The translations under genes and the position numbers were made by a program. Shown here in pieces: positions 7,248 through 15,274 of a stretch of DNA of 64,000 bases (position 1 is its first letter; every line of letters starts with the position of its first letter). The stretch lies in assembly GCA_003671055.1 (NCBI GenBank), contig QWPV01000003.1:22209-86208 (forward strand), given 5' to 3'. The notes below the pieces were generated by a model. It was not told the origin of the DNA, did no database searches, and was given only the letters and a program-made list of their open reading frames with translations. The DNA is from Planctomycetota bacterium (GTDB lineage: Bacteria; Planctomycetota; Phycisphaerae; Phycisphaerales; SM1A02).

Positions 7248-9008
7248 ATGGCATCAACAACCGCACTCTTCACTGGTCTCTCGGGACTCATTTCGAACTC
7301 CCGTCGACTCGATGTGATTGGTAACAACATCTCGAACGTCAACACGACGGCGTTCAAGTCCAACCGCATTCAGTTTACGCCTACTTTTAGCCGCAATTTC
7401 TCGCTCGGCAGCGCGCCGAGTGGGAGCACGGGTGGAACGAATCCAGGCCAAATCGGTCTCGGCGTCACCATCGCAGGCACGCAGCGCAACTTCAACAACG
7501 GCGCCATCGGTGCGACCGGTGTCGCGACTGACGTTGCGATCGAAGGCGATGGCTTCTTCATCGTGGATGTTGCAGGCTCGCGCGCATTCACGCGTTCGGG
7601 CAACTTTGTCCGCAATCCGCAGAACGAGCTCGTCACACAGTCTGGTGCTCGCGTGATGGGATTCTCTGTCGATGAGCAATTCAATGTCATTGAAGGCGAT
7701 CTCGTCGCGTTGTCAGTACCAGTTGGCACGCTGACGCTCGCGGAAGCAAGTCGCAATGTGATTTTCAACGGCAATCTCAACGCATCGGGAACTGTGGGAT
7801 CGACTGGCTCGGTTCATCAGGGCCGCGCGTGGTTCACCGATGCTGCGATGACGATCCCTGCCACATCCGCGACTGATCTCACGACAGAAGATGTGTGGAT
7901 GTCCGACGGCGCGGGCGGTTCGGTCCTTGCGTTTGATAGTTCCACGAATCCGAAGACCCTCACACTCAGCGGCGTTGAGAAGGGCGGCAAGGATCTTGAA
8001 ACACATGCTTTCGCGTTCAGCGCTTCTGCAGTTGCTGGTACCGATGGCTTCGGCACAACCCTCGGCGACTTCACTGCATACCTCGAAGATATTCTCGGCG
8101 TTGACAATTCCGCAGTAGGTGTAAGTTCAAACCTCGGCGGCAGCGTGACGATCAATGCTGGCGGTCAGCTCGTGATCCAAGGCAACGAAGGTACGGTGCA
8201 GGAACTTGGGCTTGAAACAGCAGATTTCGTAGTGACTGCAGCGGGCGGCGGCAGTGGGCAACCACTCGTGTTGACCAAGACCGGTTCGGCAACAGGCGAA
8301 AGCGTGCGCACGAGTTTCGTTGTTTACGACTCACTCGGCACACCACTCACCATCGATCTCACCTTCGTGCTTCAAGCAACCGCTGCGAGCGGTGGTACGA
8401 CGTGGCAATTCGTTGCGGAGAGCAATGACAACGATGCTGCAGCGCGCCTCATCGGTTTGGGCGAAGTGAAGTTTGACGCGAGCGGTCGATTCTTGGGTGC
8501 GACCAATCAAGCATTCTCCATCACGCGCACGAATGGTGCAGTGTCGCCATTGACTGTCAACATGGACTTCAACTCGGGTGCCGATGCGGTATCGAGTTTG
8601 ACTGACTCCGCGTCGAATCTCGCAGCCGTCTATCAAGATGGATCTTCCATCGGTACGCTCGCGAACTTCTCCATCGGCGAAGACGGCACGATCGCTGGTT
8701 CGTTCACGAACGGTCTCACTCGCGCCATCGGTCAGATCGCGCTTGCGAAGTTCTCGAATCCAGAAGGTCTCGTCGACGGCGGCGACAACGTCTTCCGCAC
8801 GGGACCAAACTCCGGTACGCCACTCGTCGCGAAGCCACGCGACTTCGGTACTGGTCGACTCGTGGGCGGTGCGTTGGAACTTTCCAATGTCGATCTTTCG
8901 CAAGAGTTCATCAACATGATTCTCGCAAGCACCGGTTACTCCGCTGCAAGTCGCGTGATCACGACGACTGATGAACTCATCAACCAGCTCCTCGCGCTCG
9001 GTCGCTAG
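7248..9008 (+). CDS. flgE: Flagellar hook protein FlgE
   Basis: FlgE is the hook subunit joining the rod to the filament. The 586 residues include the N-terminal rod/hook signature LFTGLSGLISNSRRLDVIGNNISNVNTTAFK, a hook D1-type region (GDGFFIVD...AFTRSGNF), a long variable outer region, and the C-terminal helix (DLSQEFINMILASTGYSAASRVITTTDELINQLL). It has a strong Shine-Dalgarno (AGGAGG at 7232-7237) and its own sigma-54-type promoter. It is longer than enterobacterial FlgE (about 400), the extra length lying in the surface-exposed middle. Confidence 0.97.
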   Translation: MASTTALFTGLSGLISNSRRLDVIGNNISNVNTTAFKSNRIQFTPTFSRNFSLGSAPSGSTGGTNPGQIGLGVTIAGTQRNFNNGAIGATGVATDVAIEGDGFFIVDVAGSRAFTRSGNFVRNPQNELVTQSGARVMGFSVDEQFNVIEGDLVALSVPVGTLTLAEASRNVIFNGNLNASGTVGSTGSVHQGRAWFTDAAMTIPATSATDLTTEDVWMSDGAGGSVLAFDSSTNPKTLTLSGVEKGGKDLETHAFAFSASAVAGTDGFGTTLGDFTAYLEDILGVDNSAVGVSSNLGGSVTINAGGQLVIQGNEGTVQELGLETADFVVTAAGGGSGQPLVLTKTGSATGESVRTSFVVYDSLGTPLTIDLTFVLQATAASGGTTWQFVAESNDNDAAARLIGLGEVKFDASGRFLGATNQAFSITRTNGAVSPLTVNMDFNSGADAVSSLTDSASNLAAVYQDGSSIGTLANFSIGEDGTIAGSFTNGLTRAIGQIALAKFSNPEGLVDGGDNVFRTGPNSGTPLVAKPRDFGTGRLVGGALELSNVDLSQEFINMILASTGYSAASRVITTTDELINQLLALGR

Positions 9009-9179
9009 TTGAGCGCTTCTGATGATTTCTGCCCCAAGCGGCAAAATCATCACGCGCTGTGGTACGGCTCGGCGAGTGAATCGCCTTCGCCTTGTTTGAG
9101 CGCTTCTGATGATTTCTGCCCCAAGCGGCAAAATCATCACGCGCTGTGGTACGGCTCGGCGAGTGAATCGCCTTCGCCT
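9009..9179. repeat. 84-bp tandem direct repeat, two copies
   Basis: Copies at 9009-9092 and 9096-9179 are identical and separated by 3 bases (period 87). Each carries an imperfect hairpin (9021-9051 and 9108-9138): arms GATGATTTCTGCC and GGCAAAATCATC with one bulged C. They fill most of the 195-bp gap between the convergent flgE and PIN/TRAM genes, so the hairpins may act as a bidirectional transcription block. There is no T-run. Confidence 0.93.
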
Positions 9180-9203
9180 GAGCGCGAGGTTGAGCGCTCG
9201 CGT

Positions 9204-10475
9204 TCAACGCCGAGGATTGCGATCACTTGCGGAGCGCGGCGCGGGCGGTGGACCTTTCCACTTTGGTTGCTCGGTCGCGAGGCGTGTGACGCTCGCAGTG
9301 CTGCCTGGCTCTGGATGCTCTTGCAGGAGTTTCGCGAAGATGATGCGGCCAGCTGCGGTCGTCACGCAGTTGGTGGTGCTCACGCGAACCACAGAACCGA
9401 TCGCGCGCTCGCCGTTCTCGATGACCACCATCGTTCCATCGTCGAGGTATCCAACGCCTTGCGCAGCAGCGTCGCCTGTGCGAAGGACTTCGACCTCGAG
9501 CACATCGCCAGGAATCGCAGCGACGCGCAAGCCTGCAGCGAGTGCATTGAGATTGATCACGCCAACGCCGCCGATGGACGCAATCTTTTCGAGGTTCGCA
9601 TCAGTGGTGAGGATTCGGTAGCCGTCCTTCTGCGCGAGTTCAACGAGAAGTCGATCCACGCCGCGTCCGCCGACATCCATGTCGAACTCTTCGATGCTTA
9701 AGTCAACAAGCGCGTTTGCTTGAAGTTTCTGCACGACTTCAAGGCCGCGTCGACCACGCGCGCGCTTGCCTCGTTCATTGCTATCCGCCAATTTCTGCAG
9801 TTCATCGAGCACGAATGAAGGAATCGACAACGGCGCGTCGATCACGCCCGCGAGTCCAAGTTCTTGCACGCGTCCATCGACGAGCGCGCTGGTGTCCACG
9901 AGAATCGGCAGCGCGCCGCGGCGTTGACGCTTGAATTCAACATAGGGAATGATGAAGCGGAAATCGTTGCGCGTGGTGAGCACGATGGAAACCGCGATGT
10001 AGGAGAGCGTGATCGCAAGCATCGCCTTCACAACCGGAATCCACACGGGCTGCTGCGCGCTTGACCCTGTTGGAACGAGTTCCCACGCGTCCACAACAGT
10101 TTCAAGCAACGCGCCGAGGGCGAGCGCGCCGATGAGTCCGAAGCAGACGCCGAGGTATGTGCCGAAAAGCGCAGCGAGCCGCTTGTTCGGCGTCATGATG
10201 TCGATGACGAGCACGATGACACCGACAGAAATCGCACTTCCCGCAATCACCACGAGGTTGAGATAGGAGAAGCCTTCGTTGGCACTTGCGCGACTTGCGA
10301 TCAAGAGCACTGCGGTGGTGACGAGCAGAACAAAGAATAGAAGACGAACGACGAGCAGCACGACGCGGCGAGATTGTTCCTCGCGCAAATAGCGCTCGCT
10401 CGAGAGGCGCGCACGCGAAGCGGATTGCGCGGGCGATACGTCGGAGTTCGTTGAATCGTCGGCGGCAACACCCAT
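9204..10475 (-). CDS. PIN/TRAM domain membrane protein (YacL family)
   Basis: A 423-residue protein with four predicted membrane segments (about 40-62, 70-95, 105-128, 145-170), a PIN ribonuclease-like domain (about 188-310) and a TRAM RNA-binding domain (about 318-375). PIN acidic residues are visible in LVDTSALVDGRV, FVLDELQ, DRLLVEL and ILTTDANLEKIA. This is the domain order of Bacillus YacL. The C-terminal 45 residues are Pro/Arg-rich. It is divergent from the SRP RNA gene. The ATG at 10475 has no Shine-Dalgarno and sits 6 bases after a TACACT box. Confidence 0.88.
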   Translation of the reverse strand: MGVAADDSTNSDVSPAQSASRARLSSERYLREEQSRRVVLLVVRLLFFVLLVTTAVLLIASRASANEGFSYLNLVVIAGSAISVGVIVLVIDIMTPNKRLAALFGTYLGVCFGLIGALALGALLETVVDAWELVPTGSSAQQPVWIPVVKAMLAITLSYIAVSIVLTTRNDFRFIIPYVEFKRQRRGALPILVDTSALVDGRVQELGLAGVIDAPLSIPSFVLDELQKLADSNERGKRARGRRGLEVVQKLQANALVDLSIEEFDMDVGGRGVDRLLVELAQKDGYRILTTDANLEKIASIGGVGVINLNALAAGLRVAAIPGDVLEVEVLRTGDAAAQGVGYLDDGTMVVIENGERAIGSVVRVSTTNCVTTAAGRIIFAKLLQEHPEPGSTASVTRLATEQPKWKGPPPAPRSASDRNPRR

Positions 10476-10481
10476 GAACTG

Positions 10482-10487
10482 AGTGTA
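10482..10487 (-). promoter_or_regulatory. -10 box of PIN/TRAM gene, likely leaderless
   Basis: On the minus strand TACACT is followed after 6 bases by the ATG at 10475. The transcription start would fall at or near the start codon. No convincing -35 box is seen. Confidence 0.5.
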
Positions 10488-10532
10488 CCGAAGGCTGCGC
10501 AGATACCTTCGGTCGTGCTACCATCTTCGCCC

Positions 10533-10661
10533 GTCGGAGTTTCTGAAGATGGTCAGGCGCGACAGTCGGGCGGACCGTGAACCTGGTCAGGGCTTGACCG
10601 CAGCAGCCATAAGCGTCGTCGTCCGAGCAGCCGTTGCCTGGCCGTCTTCAGTGACTCCGAG
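10533..10661 (+). ncRNA. ffs: Signal recognition particle RNA (small bacterial type)
   Basis: The SRP RNA binds Ffh for membrane targeting of nascent proteins. The conserved Ffh-binding hairpin lies at about 10580-10610 (CCTGGTCAGGGCTTGACCG followed by CAGCAGCC), including GGTCAG opposite AGCAGCC. The flanking arms 10534-10558 and 10636-10660 pair at most positions, several as G-U pairs, giving the long rod. The gene sits just upstream of dnaX, a common order (ffs-dnaX-ybaB-recR). A TACCAT box at 10519-10524 fits a start near 10531. The apical loop (around CUUGA) is not the usual GNRA tetraloop. Ends are approximate. Confidence 0.88.
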
Positions 10662-10701
10662 TGTGGAGCGTGTGGATTCATTAGTTCTTGAGCTGCGTTG
10701 A

Positions 10702-12489
10702 ATGTTGATGCGAGAGTCGATGGCGAAGAAGTCCGACCGTTCTTCTGAAGCACCGCCGCTCGCGATTGAACCCGCTGAGCATCGACCCTACACCGTCCTC
10801 GCGCGGCGCTATCGATCACGCGAATTCGATGATCTCATCGGGCAAGAACCGATCTCGCGCACGCTGAAGAATGCAATGCTCACGGGGAGAACCGCGCATG
10901 CGTATCTGTTTTGTGGCACGCGCGGGGTTGGAAAGACTTCGCTCGCTCGCATCTTTGCTCGCGCGTTGAATGCTGGCACTGGTGGCTCAGAACATGTGGC
11001 GGTGGGCGAAGCAATTCTTCGTGGCGAAGATCTTGATGTGACGGAGATTGATGGCGCATCCAATCGCGGCATCGATGATGCGCGCGACCTCATCGCGGGC
11101 GCAGGCCTCGCACCCACACGTGGGAAGTATCGCATCTACATCATCGATGAAGTGCACATGCTCACCACGCCCGCCTTCAACGCGTTGTTGAAGACGATGG
11201 AAGAGCCACCGTCGCACGTGAAGTTCATCCTGTGCACCACCGAGCCGCACAAAGTTCCGCAGACGATTCAATCGCGATGCCAGCGCTTCGACTTCCGCAA
11301 TATTCCAGCGAGTGAGATCGCGCGTCACCTCGGCGCAGTCGCGACGAAGGAAGGCATGGACGCGAGTGCGGATGCGTTGCTTGCAGTGGCGCGCATGGCG
11401 AATGGTTCGATGCGCGATGGACTGAGTTTGCTCGATCGACTCTTTGCAGCTTCGCTCGATCAACGCGTCGACGCGGCATTGCTTGAGCAAGTCTTCGGAC
11501 TTCCACAGGACGCATTGCTGTTAGACCTTGTTGCTGCAATTGTCGAAGAACGCTGCGCGGATGCGTTGAAGCTCGGCGCACAATTGCTCGAAGGTGGAAC
11601 TGCTGTCGAGCACGCGCTCGACTTACTCGCCGAACGATTCCGCTGGCTCCTCGTTGCGAGCGCGTGCGGCGGTGCGAGTGAACTGCTTGAGTGTGCGAGT
11701 GCATCGCGCGAGCGTCTCACGATACTCGCCAAGCATGTCGATCTCGCGCATTGCGTGCATGCGATCGCTGCGTGTGATGCGATTAGCCGAAGCGTGCGAT
11801 CTTCAAGTGCGCCGCGTGCGCTCTTTGATGCGTGCCTTGTTCGTCTCGCGCTTGCGTCGAGATTCGCGTCAGGCGCAGCACTGCTTGCGGGCGCCTCGCA
11901 GGTTTCCCCACCTGGGGTCGACGCAAAAAAAGCCGTTGACCCCCGAGTGACAAACGCCGGGGGTCGAGTACCACCGGTCGTAGCACCGTCTTCATCGCCC
12001 TCACCGCAGATCGCACCTGCGACAGTGCTGCCGCCATCCGTCGAAGGAGCCCGCATCGATTCGAAAGATGCACTCGTGGAATCTCTCGCGCAGCACGCGG
12101 TGCAGAGTTCCGCAGACAAAAGTGTTGTCGATGAGATCGCCGTCTTAGAATTCACTCGCACTCGCGATGGTGCGAAGGCAATCATCGATGCGGATCCGTC
12201 CACGAGCCAAGGTCGCTACGTCCTCGATCATCCAGAGCGAGTGCGGACACTCCTGCGCAAAGTGCTCGGCGGACCTGTGGAACTCGACTTGCGTCCACGA
12301 AGTGGCCGTGAGGCGCCGCGCGCGGTTGACAAAGGCGTTGCAGACGCGGTCGCTCGCGAAGATCCACTAGTGAAAAGCGTGATGGAGTTGTTCGACGCGA
12401 CTATCGTGGAGATCACGGCTCGCGTCGCGCGTGAAGACTCGCTTGAAGCGTCAAGCGCATCGTCGGATGAATCTGTCGACCAGCACTAA
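10702..12489 (+). CDS. dnaX: DNA polymerase III subunit gamma/tau
   Basis: DnaX is the ATPase of the clamp loader. The AAA+ domain (about 25-240) has Walker A GTRGVGKT, Walker B IIDEVHML, sensor 1 region (ILCTTEPHKVPQTIQSRCQRF) and sensor 2 (GSMRDGLSLLD). Domain III follows to about 390, then a Pro/Ser-rich linker and a C-terminal tau-like region to 595. The zinc-binding loop normally found after Walker A (four Cys) is absent: the protein reads ALNAGTGGSEHVAVGEAILRG. Starts at 10702, 10708 or 10720 are all possible. The last is preceded by GAGAG. ybaB follows after 9 bases. Confidence 0.95.
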   Translation: MLMRESMAKKSDRSSEAPPLAIEPAEHRPYTVLARRYRSREFDDLIGQEPISRTLKNAMLTGRTAHAYLFCGTRGVGKTSLARIFARALNAGTGGSEHVAVGEAILRGEDLDVTEIDGASNRGIDDARDLIAGAGLAPTRGKYRIYIIDEVHMLTTPAFNALLKTMEEPPSHVKFILCTTEPHKVPQTIQSRCQRFDFRNIPASEIARHLGAVATKEGMDASADALLAVARMANGSMRDGLSLLDRLFAASLDQRVDAALLEQVFGLPQDALLLDLVAAIVEERCADALKLGAQLLEGGTAVEHALDLLAERFRWLLVASACGGASELLECASASRERLTILAKHVDLAHCVHAIAACDAISRSVRSSSAPRALFDACLVRLALASRFASGAALLAGASQVSPPGVDAKKAVDPRVTNAGGRVPPVVAPSSSPSPQIAPATVLPPSVEGARIDSKDALVESLAQHAVQSSADKSVVDEIAVLEFTRTRDGAKAIIDADPSTSQGRYVLDHPERVRTLLRKVLGGPVELDLRPRSGREAPRAVDKGVADAVAREDPLVKSVMELFDATIVEITARVAREDSLEASSASSDESVDQH

Positions 12490-12498
12490 GGACTCTCG

Positions 12499-12873
12499 AT
12501 GTTTGAAAAACTCAAATTGGCTGGACAACTCGGCGGCATGATGAAAGATCTGCCGAAACTTCGCGCGCGCGTCGACGAAATTAAGGCGCGTCTCGCGACG
12601 ACGGAAGTGGTTGCGGAAGTTGGCGGAGGCGCGGTCCGTGTGCGCGCGACTTGCGATTTGCACATCACACATGTGGAACTCGCGCCGAGCACGCTGCGCG
12701 GACTTGCGTCCGGAAGCGACGCGGATCTTCAATACGCCAATCGCCTCATCGCCGAGTGCGTGAATGCGGCGCTTGATTTAGCGCGCGCGCGTCTTGCGAC
12801 CGAACTTTCCTCTGCGGCAGGGGAGATGGACATTCCACTCTCGCCCGAACTGGTGAAGGGGATGATCGGATGA
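12499..12873 (+). CDS. ybaB: YbaB/EbfC family nucleoid-associated protein
   Basis: Small DNA-binding protein of the YbaB/EbfC family, encoded between dnaX and recR as in many bacteria. The 124 residues include the amphipathic N-terminal helix (KLAGQLGGMMKDLPKLRARVDEIKARL), the central sheet (EVGGGAVRVRATCDLHITHVEL) and the C-terminal helix ending MDIPLSPELVKGMIG. The central region is slightly longer than in E. coli YbaB (109 residues). It overlaps recR by 4 bases. Confidence 0.9.
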   Translation: MFEKLKLAGQLGGMMKDLPKLRARVDEIKARLATTEVVAEVGGGAVRVRATCDLHITHVELAPSTLRGLASGSDADLQYANRLIAECVNAALDLARARLATELSSAAGEMDIPLSPELVKGMIG

Positions 12874-13490
12874 AGGGCTATCCCGAATCAGTCTCTCGTC
12901 TCATCGATGCGTTCGCGCGCCTTCCCGGTATCGGTCGGCGCAGCGCGGAGCGACTTGCTTTTCACGTGCTCCGCGAAAGCTCGCAAGAAGCGATGTCGCT
13001 CGCGCAGGCGATCACGGATGCGAAGACCCGCATCGTGCATTGCCCCACATGCTGGAATATCTGCGACGACCTCCACTGCGAGATTTGCTCGGATCCTCGG
13101 CGCGAGGCGTCGATCGTGCTTGTCGTTGAGCAACCCAAAGATGTACTTGCCATTGAGAAGACCGGTTCCTTTCGTGGGATTTATCACGTGTTGCTCGGCA
13201 GACTCGATCCGCTTGCAGGTGTCGGTCCTGAGGGCATCGTGCTTGAGCCGCTGCTCGCGCGTATCGATGATCCAAGCAAGAACGCGCAACAGGTCAAGAT
13301 CGAAGAGCTTGTGCTCGGCATGAACCCAGATCTCGAGGGTGACACGACTGCGCTGTGGATCGCGCGAGAGGCGACGAAGCGCGGTGTTCGAGTGACGAGG
13401 CTCGCGCGCGGGCTTGCAAGTGGAAGTCAGCTCGATTTGGCGAATCCAGGCGTCATCGCGGACGCGATTGCGGGTCGAACTGGCATTTGA
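12870..13490 (+). CDS. recR: Recombination protein RecR
   Basis: RecR forms the clamp that loads RecA through RecF/RecO. The 206 residues match the family (about 200). It has the N-terminal helix-hairpin-helix (LIDAFARLPGIGRRSAERLAFHVL), a four-Cys zinc finger (CPTCWNICDDLHCEIC), and the Toprim domain with VVEQPKDVLAIE and YHVLLGRLDPLAGVGPE. The C-terminus has TRLARGLASGSQLDLAN, close to the usual TRIAxGxPxGGxLEY motif but with S and DLAN in place of G and EY. It ends the ffs-dnaX-ybaB-recR cluster. Confidence 0.97.
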   Translation: MKGYPESVSRLIDAFARLPGIGRRSAERLAFHVLRESSQEAMSLAQAITDAKTRIVHCPTCWNICDDLHCEICSDPRREASIVLVVEQPKDVLAIEKTGSFRGIYHVLLGRLDPLAGVGPEGIVLEPLLARIDDPSKNAQQVKIEELVLGMNPDLEGDTTALWIAREATKRGVRVTRLARGLASGSQLDLANPGVIADAIAGRTGI

Positions 13491-13658
13491 GAGGGATTTT
13501 CCCTGATTTCCGTTGCGGGAGAACTTGCACGAACTTCGAAACGGCTGCGATGGGAGAAGACTTCTCTTCACGCCTTTCTCGCGAATTGATAGTGAGCATT
13601 GCGAAGGGTGTGTCATGCTTCCCGTACGATTGACTGCGTTCATTCGAACTGAGTACAT

Positions 13659-15182
13659 ATGAGCGGAATGCGATTTGAAACTTCTCAGGGACTCCGCCAA
13701 GGGCAACACCTTGCGCTGACACCGAAGCTCATTCAAGCCGCGGAAATTCTCGAACTTCCGTTGCTTGCGTTGCGTGAACGACTCGATCGCGAATTGGAAA
13801 CAAATGTCGCGCTTGAAATCGTGGAGCCTGGCGACGATCGACCTCTGAAGCGCGATCTCAGTAATGCGCGCACGTCTGATTCTCGTGAAGATGCACCACA
13901 AGGCGGCGGCTCAACCGAGTTCGAACGGCTTCGTCGCATGGAGCGCACCTACGGCGATCAGTGGTCGGGTGATCGTGACTATCGACCAACACGCAGCGGT
14001 GGCGATTCCGATGAAGATCCGAAACTCGCTGCGATGAACAACACCGCGGGCAATGGTGCATCGCTCACGGAACAGTTGCTTGAGCAGTGGTCGTTCTCCG
14101 ATATTCATGACCCTGAACTTCGTGCCGCGGGCGCACGCATCATCGAATACATCTCGCCTGAAGGCATGCTCAACGCAGATCTCGAAACGATCGCGCAGCA
14201 ATCGATCTCGATACCAGGCTGCGATTGGTCTCCCGCAATTCTCGAACGCGCGCTGCTCCGGTTGCAACATGAACTGAGTCCTCCAGGGATCGCAGCGAGT
14301 TCAGTGCGCGAGTGCCTGCGCCTCCAAGCAGAAGCATTGCTTGAAGAGTCGCACACGGAAGCCACTGCATTAGTGTGGAGTGACGCGCTGCTGCTGCTTG
14401 AAACCTATTACGACGACTTCCTCGCGAATCGATTGCCGAAGATCTGCGAAGCGAGCGGTATGGACTACGCGCGCATCGACGCAGCGAAGTCAGTGATGCG
14501 TCGGCTGACCACCGCGCCTGGCTTCGCGCTTGTTCCACCGTCGAACGAACCCATCATTCCCGATGTCGTGGTTGAACTCGACATCGACGCGAATGAATAC
14601 ACCGTGCGATTGCCCGACGAACTCATTCCGCGCCTGCGCGTGTCGCGTGAGTATCAAGAGCTCGCAGATGACAAGACCGCAGATAAGGCCGCACGAACTT
14701 TTGCTGGTGACAGCGTCCGCGCAGCGAAGACCTTGCTCGAAGCGATCGAGCAACGCAAGACAACACTCGCGCGCGTGACGAGAGCCGTGGTCGCTCGACA
14801 GCGCGAGTGGTTTGAGCACGGACCAAATTTTCTTCGTCCAATGCCGATGACGGAACTCGCCGAGCAACTCGGTATTCATGTGAGCACCGTGAGCCGCGCC
14901 GTTGCAGAGAAGTGGATGGCATCACCGCGAGGACTCGTACGACTCCGCGACTTCTTCGCAGGTGGCACAGAAAACAGTGACGGCGAAGATGTTTCGTGGA
15001 ACGCGATCAAGGCGATGCTCAAGCAAGTCGTCGACGCCGAAGATCGAAAGCACCCACTCTCCGACCGCGAGATCGCAGAGCAACTCAAAGCTCGCGGCGT
15101 AGAAATCGCACGACGCACCGTGGTGAAATACCGCGAGCAACTGAGTATTCCCGCCGCAACCGTCCGCAAAGTGCATGCGTGA
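13659..15182 (+). CDS. rpoN: RNA polymerase sigma-54 factor
   Basis: RpoN directs transcription from -24/-12 promoters with AAA+ activators. The 507 residues have region I (GLRQGQHLALTPKLIQAAEILELPLLAL, Gln/Leu-rich), an acidic linker (about 65-125), the core-binding domain (about 130-320) and the DNA-binding domain with the helix-turn-helix MTELAEQLGIHVSTVSRAVAEKW. The RpoN box is a variant, ARRTVVKYRE, where ARRTVAKYRE is canonical. The gene follows a 168-bp gap after recR. Its last 22 bases form the left copy of a direct repeat. Two sigma-54-type sites occur in the flagellar block of this window. Confidence 0.97.
   Translation: MSGMRFETSQGLRQGQHLALTPKLIQAAEILELPLLALRERLDRELETNVALEIVEPGDDRPLKRDLSNARTSDSREDAPQGGGSTEFERLRRMERTYGDQWSGDRDYRPTRSGGDSDEDPKLAAMNNTAGNGASLTEQLLEQWSFSDIHDPELRAAGARIIEYISPEGMLNADLETIAQQSISIPGCDWSPAILERALLRLQHELSPPGIAASSVRECLRLQAEALLEESHTEATALVWSDALLLLETYYDDFLANRLPKICEASGMDYARIDAAKSVMRRLTTAPGFALVPPSNEPIIPDVVVELDIDANEYTVRLPDELIPRLRVSREYQELADDKTADKAARTFAGDSVRAAKTLLEAIEQRKTTLARVTRAVVARQREWFEHGPNFLRPMPMTELAEQLGIHVSTVSRAVAEKWMASPRGLVRLRDFFAGGTENSDGEDVSWNAIKAMLKQVVDAEDRKHPLSDREIAEQLKARGVEIARRTVVKYREQLSIPAATVRKVHA
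15161..15182 (+). repeat. Left copy of 22-bp direct repeat (rpoN 3' end)
   Basis: The last 22 bases of rpoN, including the stop codon, contain GTCCGCAAAGTGCATGCG and recur exactly at 19325-19346. The repeat has a palindromic centre GCATGC. Confidence 0.97.
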
Positions 15183-15244
15183 TGGGGTAGCAGGTTGTCG
15201 TTCGGTGCTGACGGAATTTTTTGAATTGCGCAGAGGGGACTTGC

Positions 15245-15262
15245 TTTTTTTTTTGGGGGGGG
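15245..15262 (+). repeat. T10-G8 homopolymer tract
   Basis: Ten T (15245-15254) are followed directly by eight G (15255-15262), ending 12 bases before the ATG at 15275. It is the longest homopolymer run I see in the window. It could be slippage-prone in the leader of the first cassette gene, and the G-run may serve as a Shine-Dalgarno-like stretch. Confidence 0.85.
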
Positions 15263-15274
15263 TAGGCTTCCTTT

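Noticed and set aside
9009..9203. Short CRISPR-like array
   Set aside because: Only two copies of an 84-bp unit with a 3-base spacing. CRISPR units are 23-50 bp with unique spacers of similar size.
15183..15262. T10 run after rpoN as an intrinsic terminator
   Set aside because: No stable G-C hairpin directly precedes the T-run, and a G8 run follows it.
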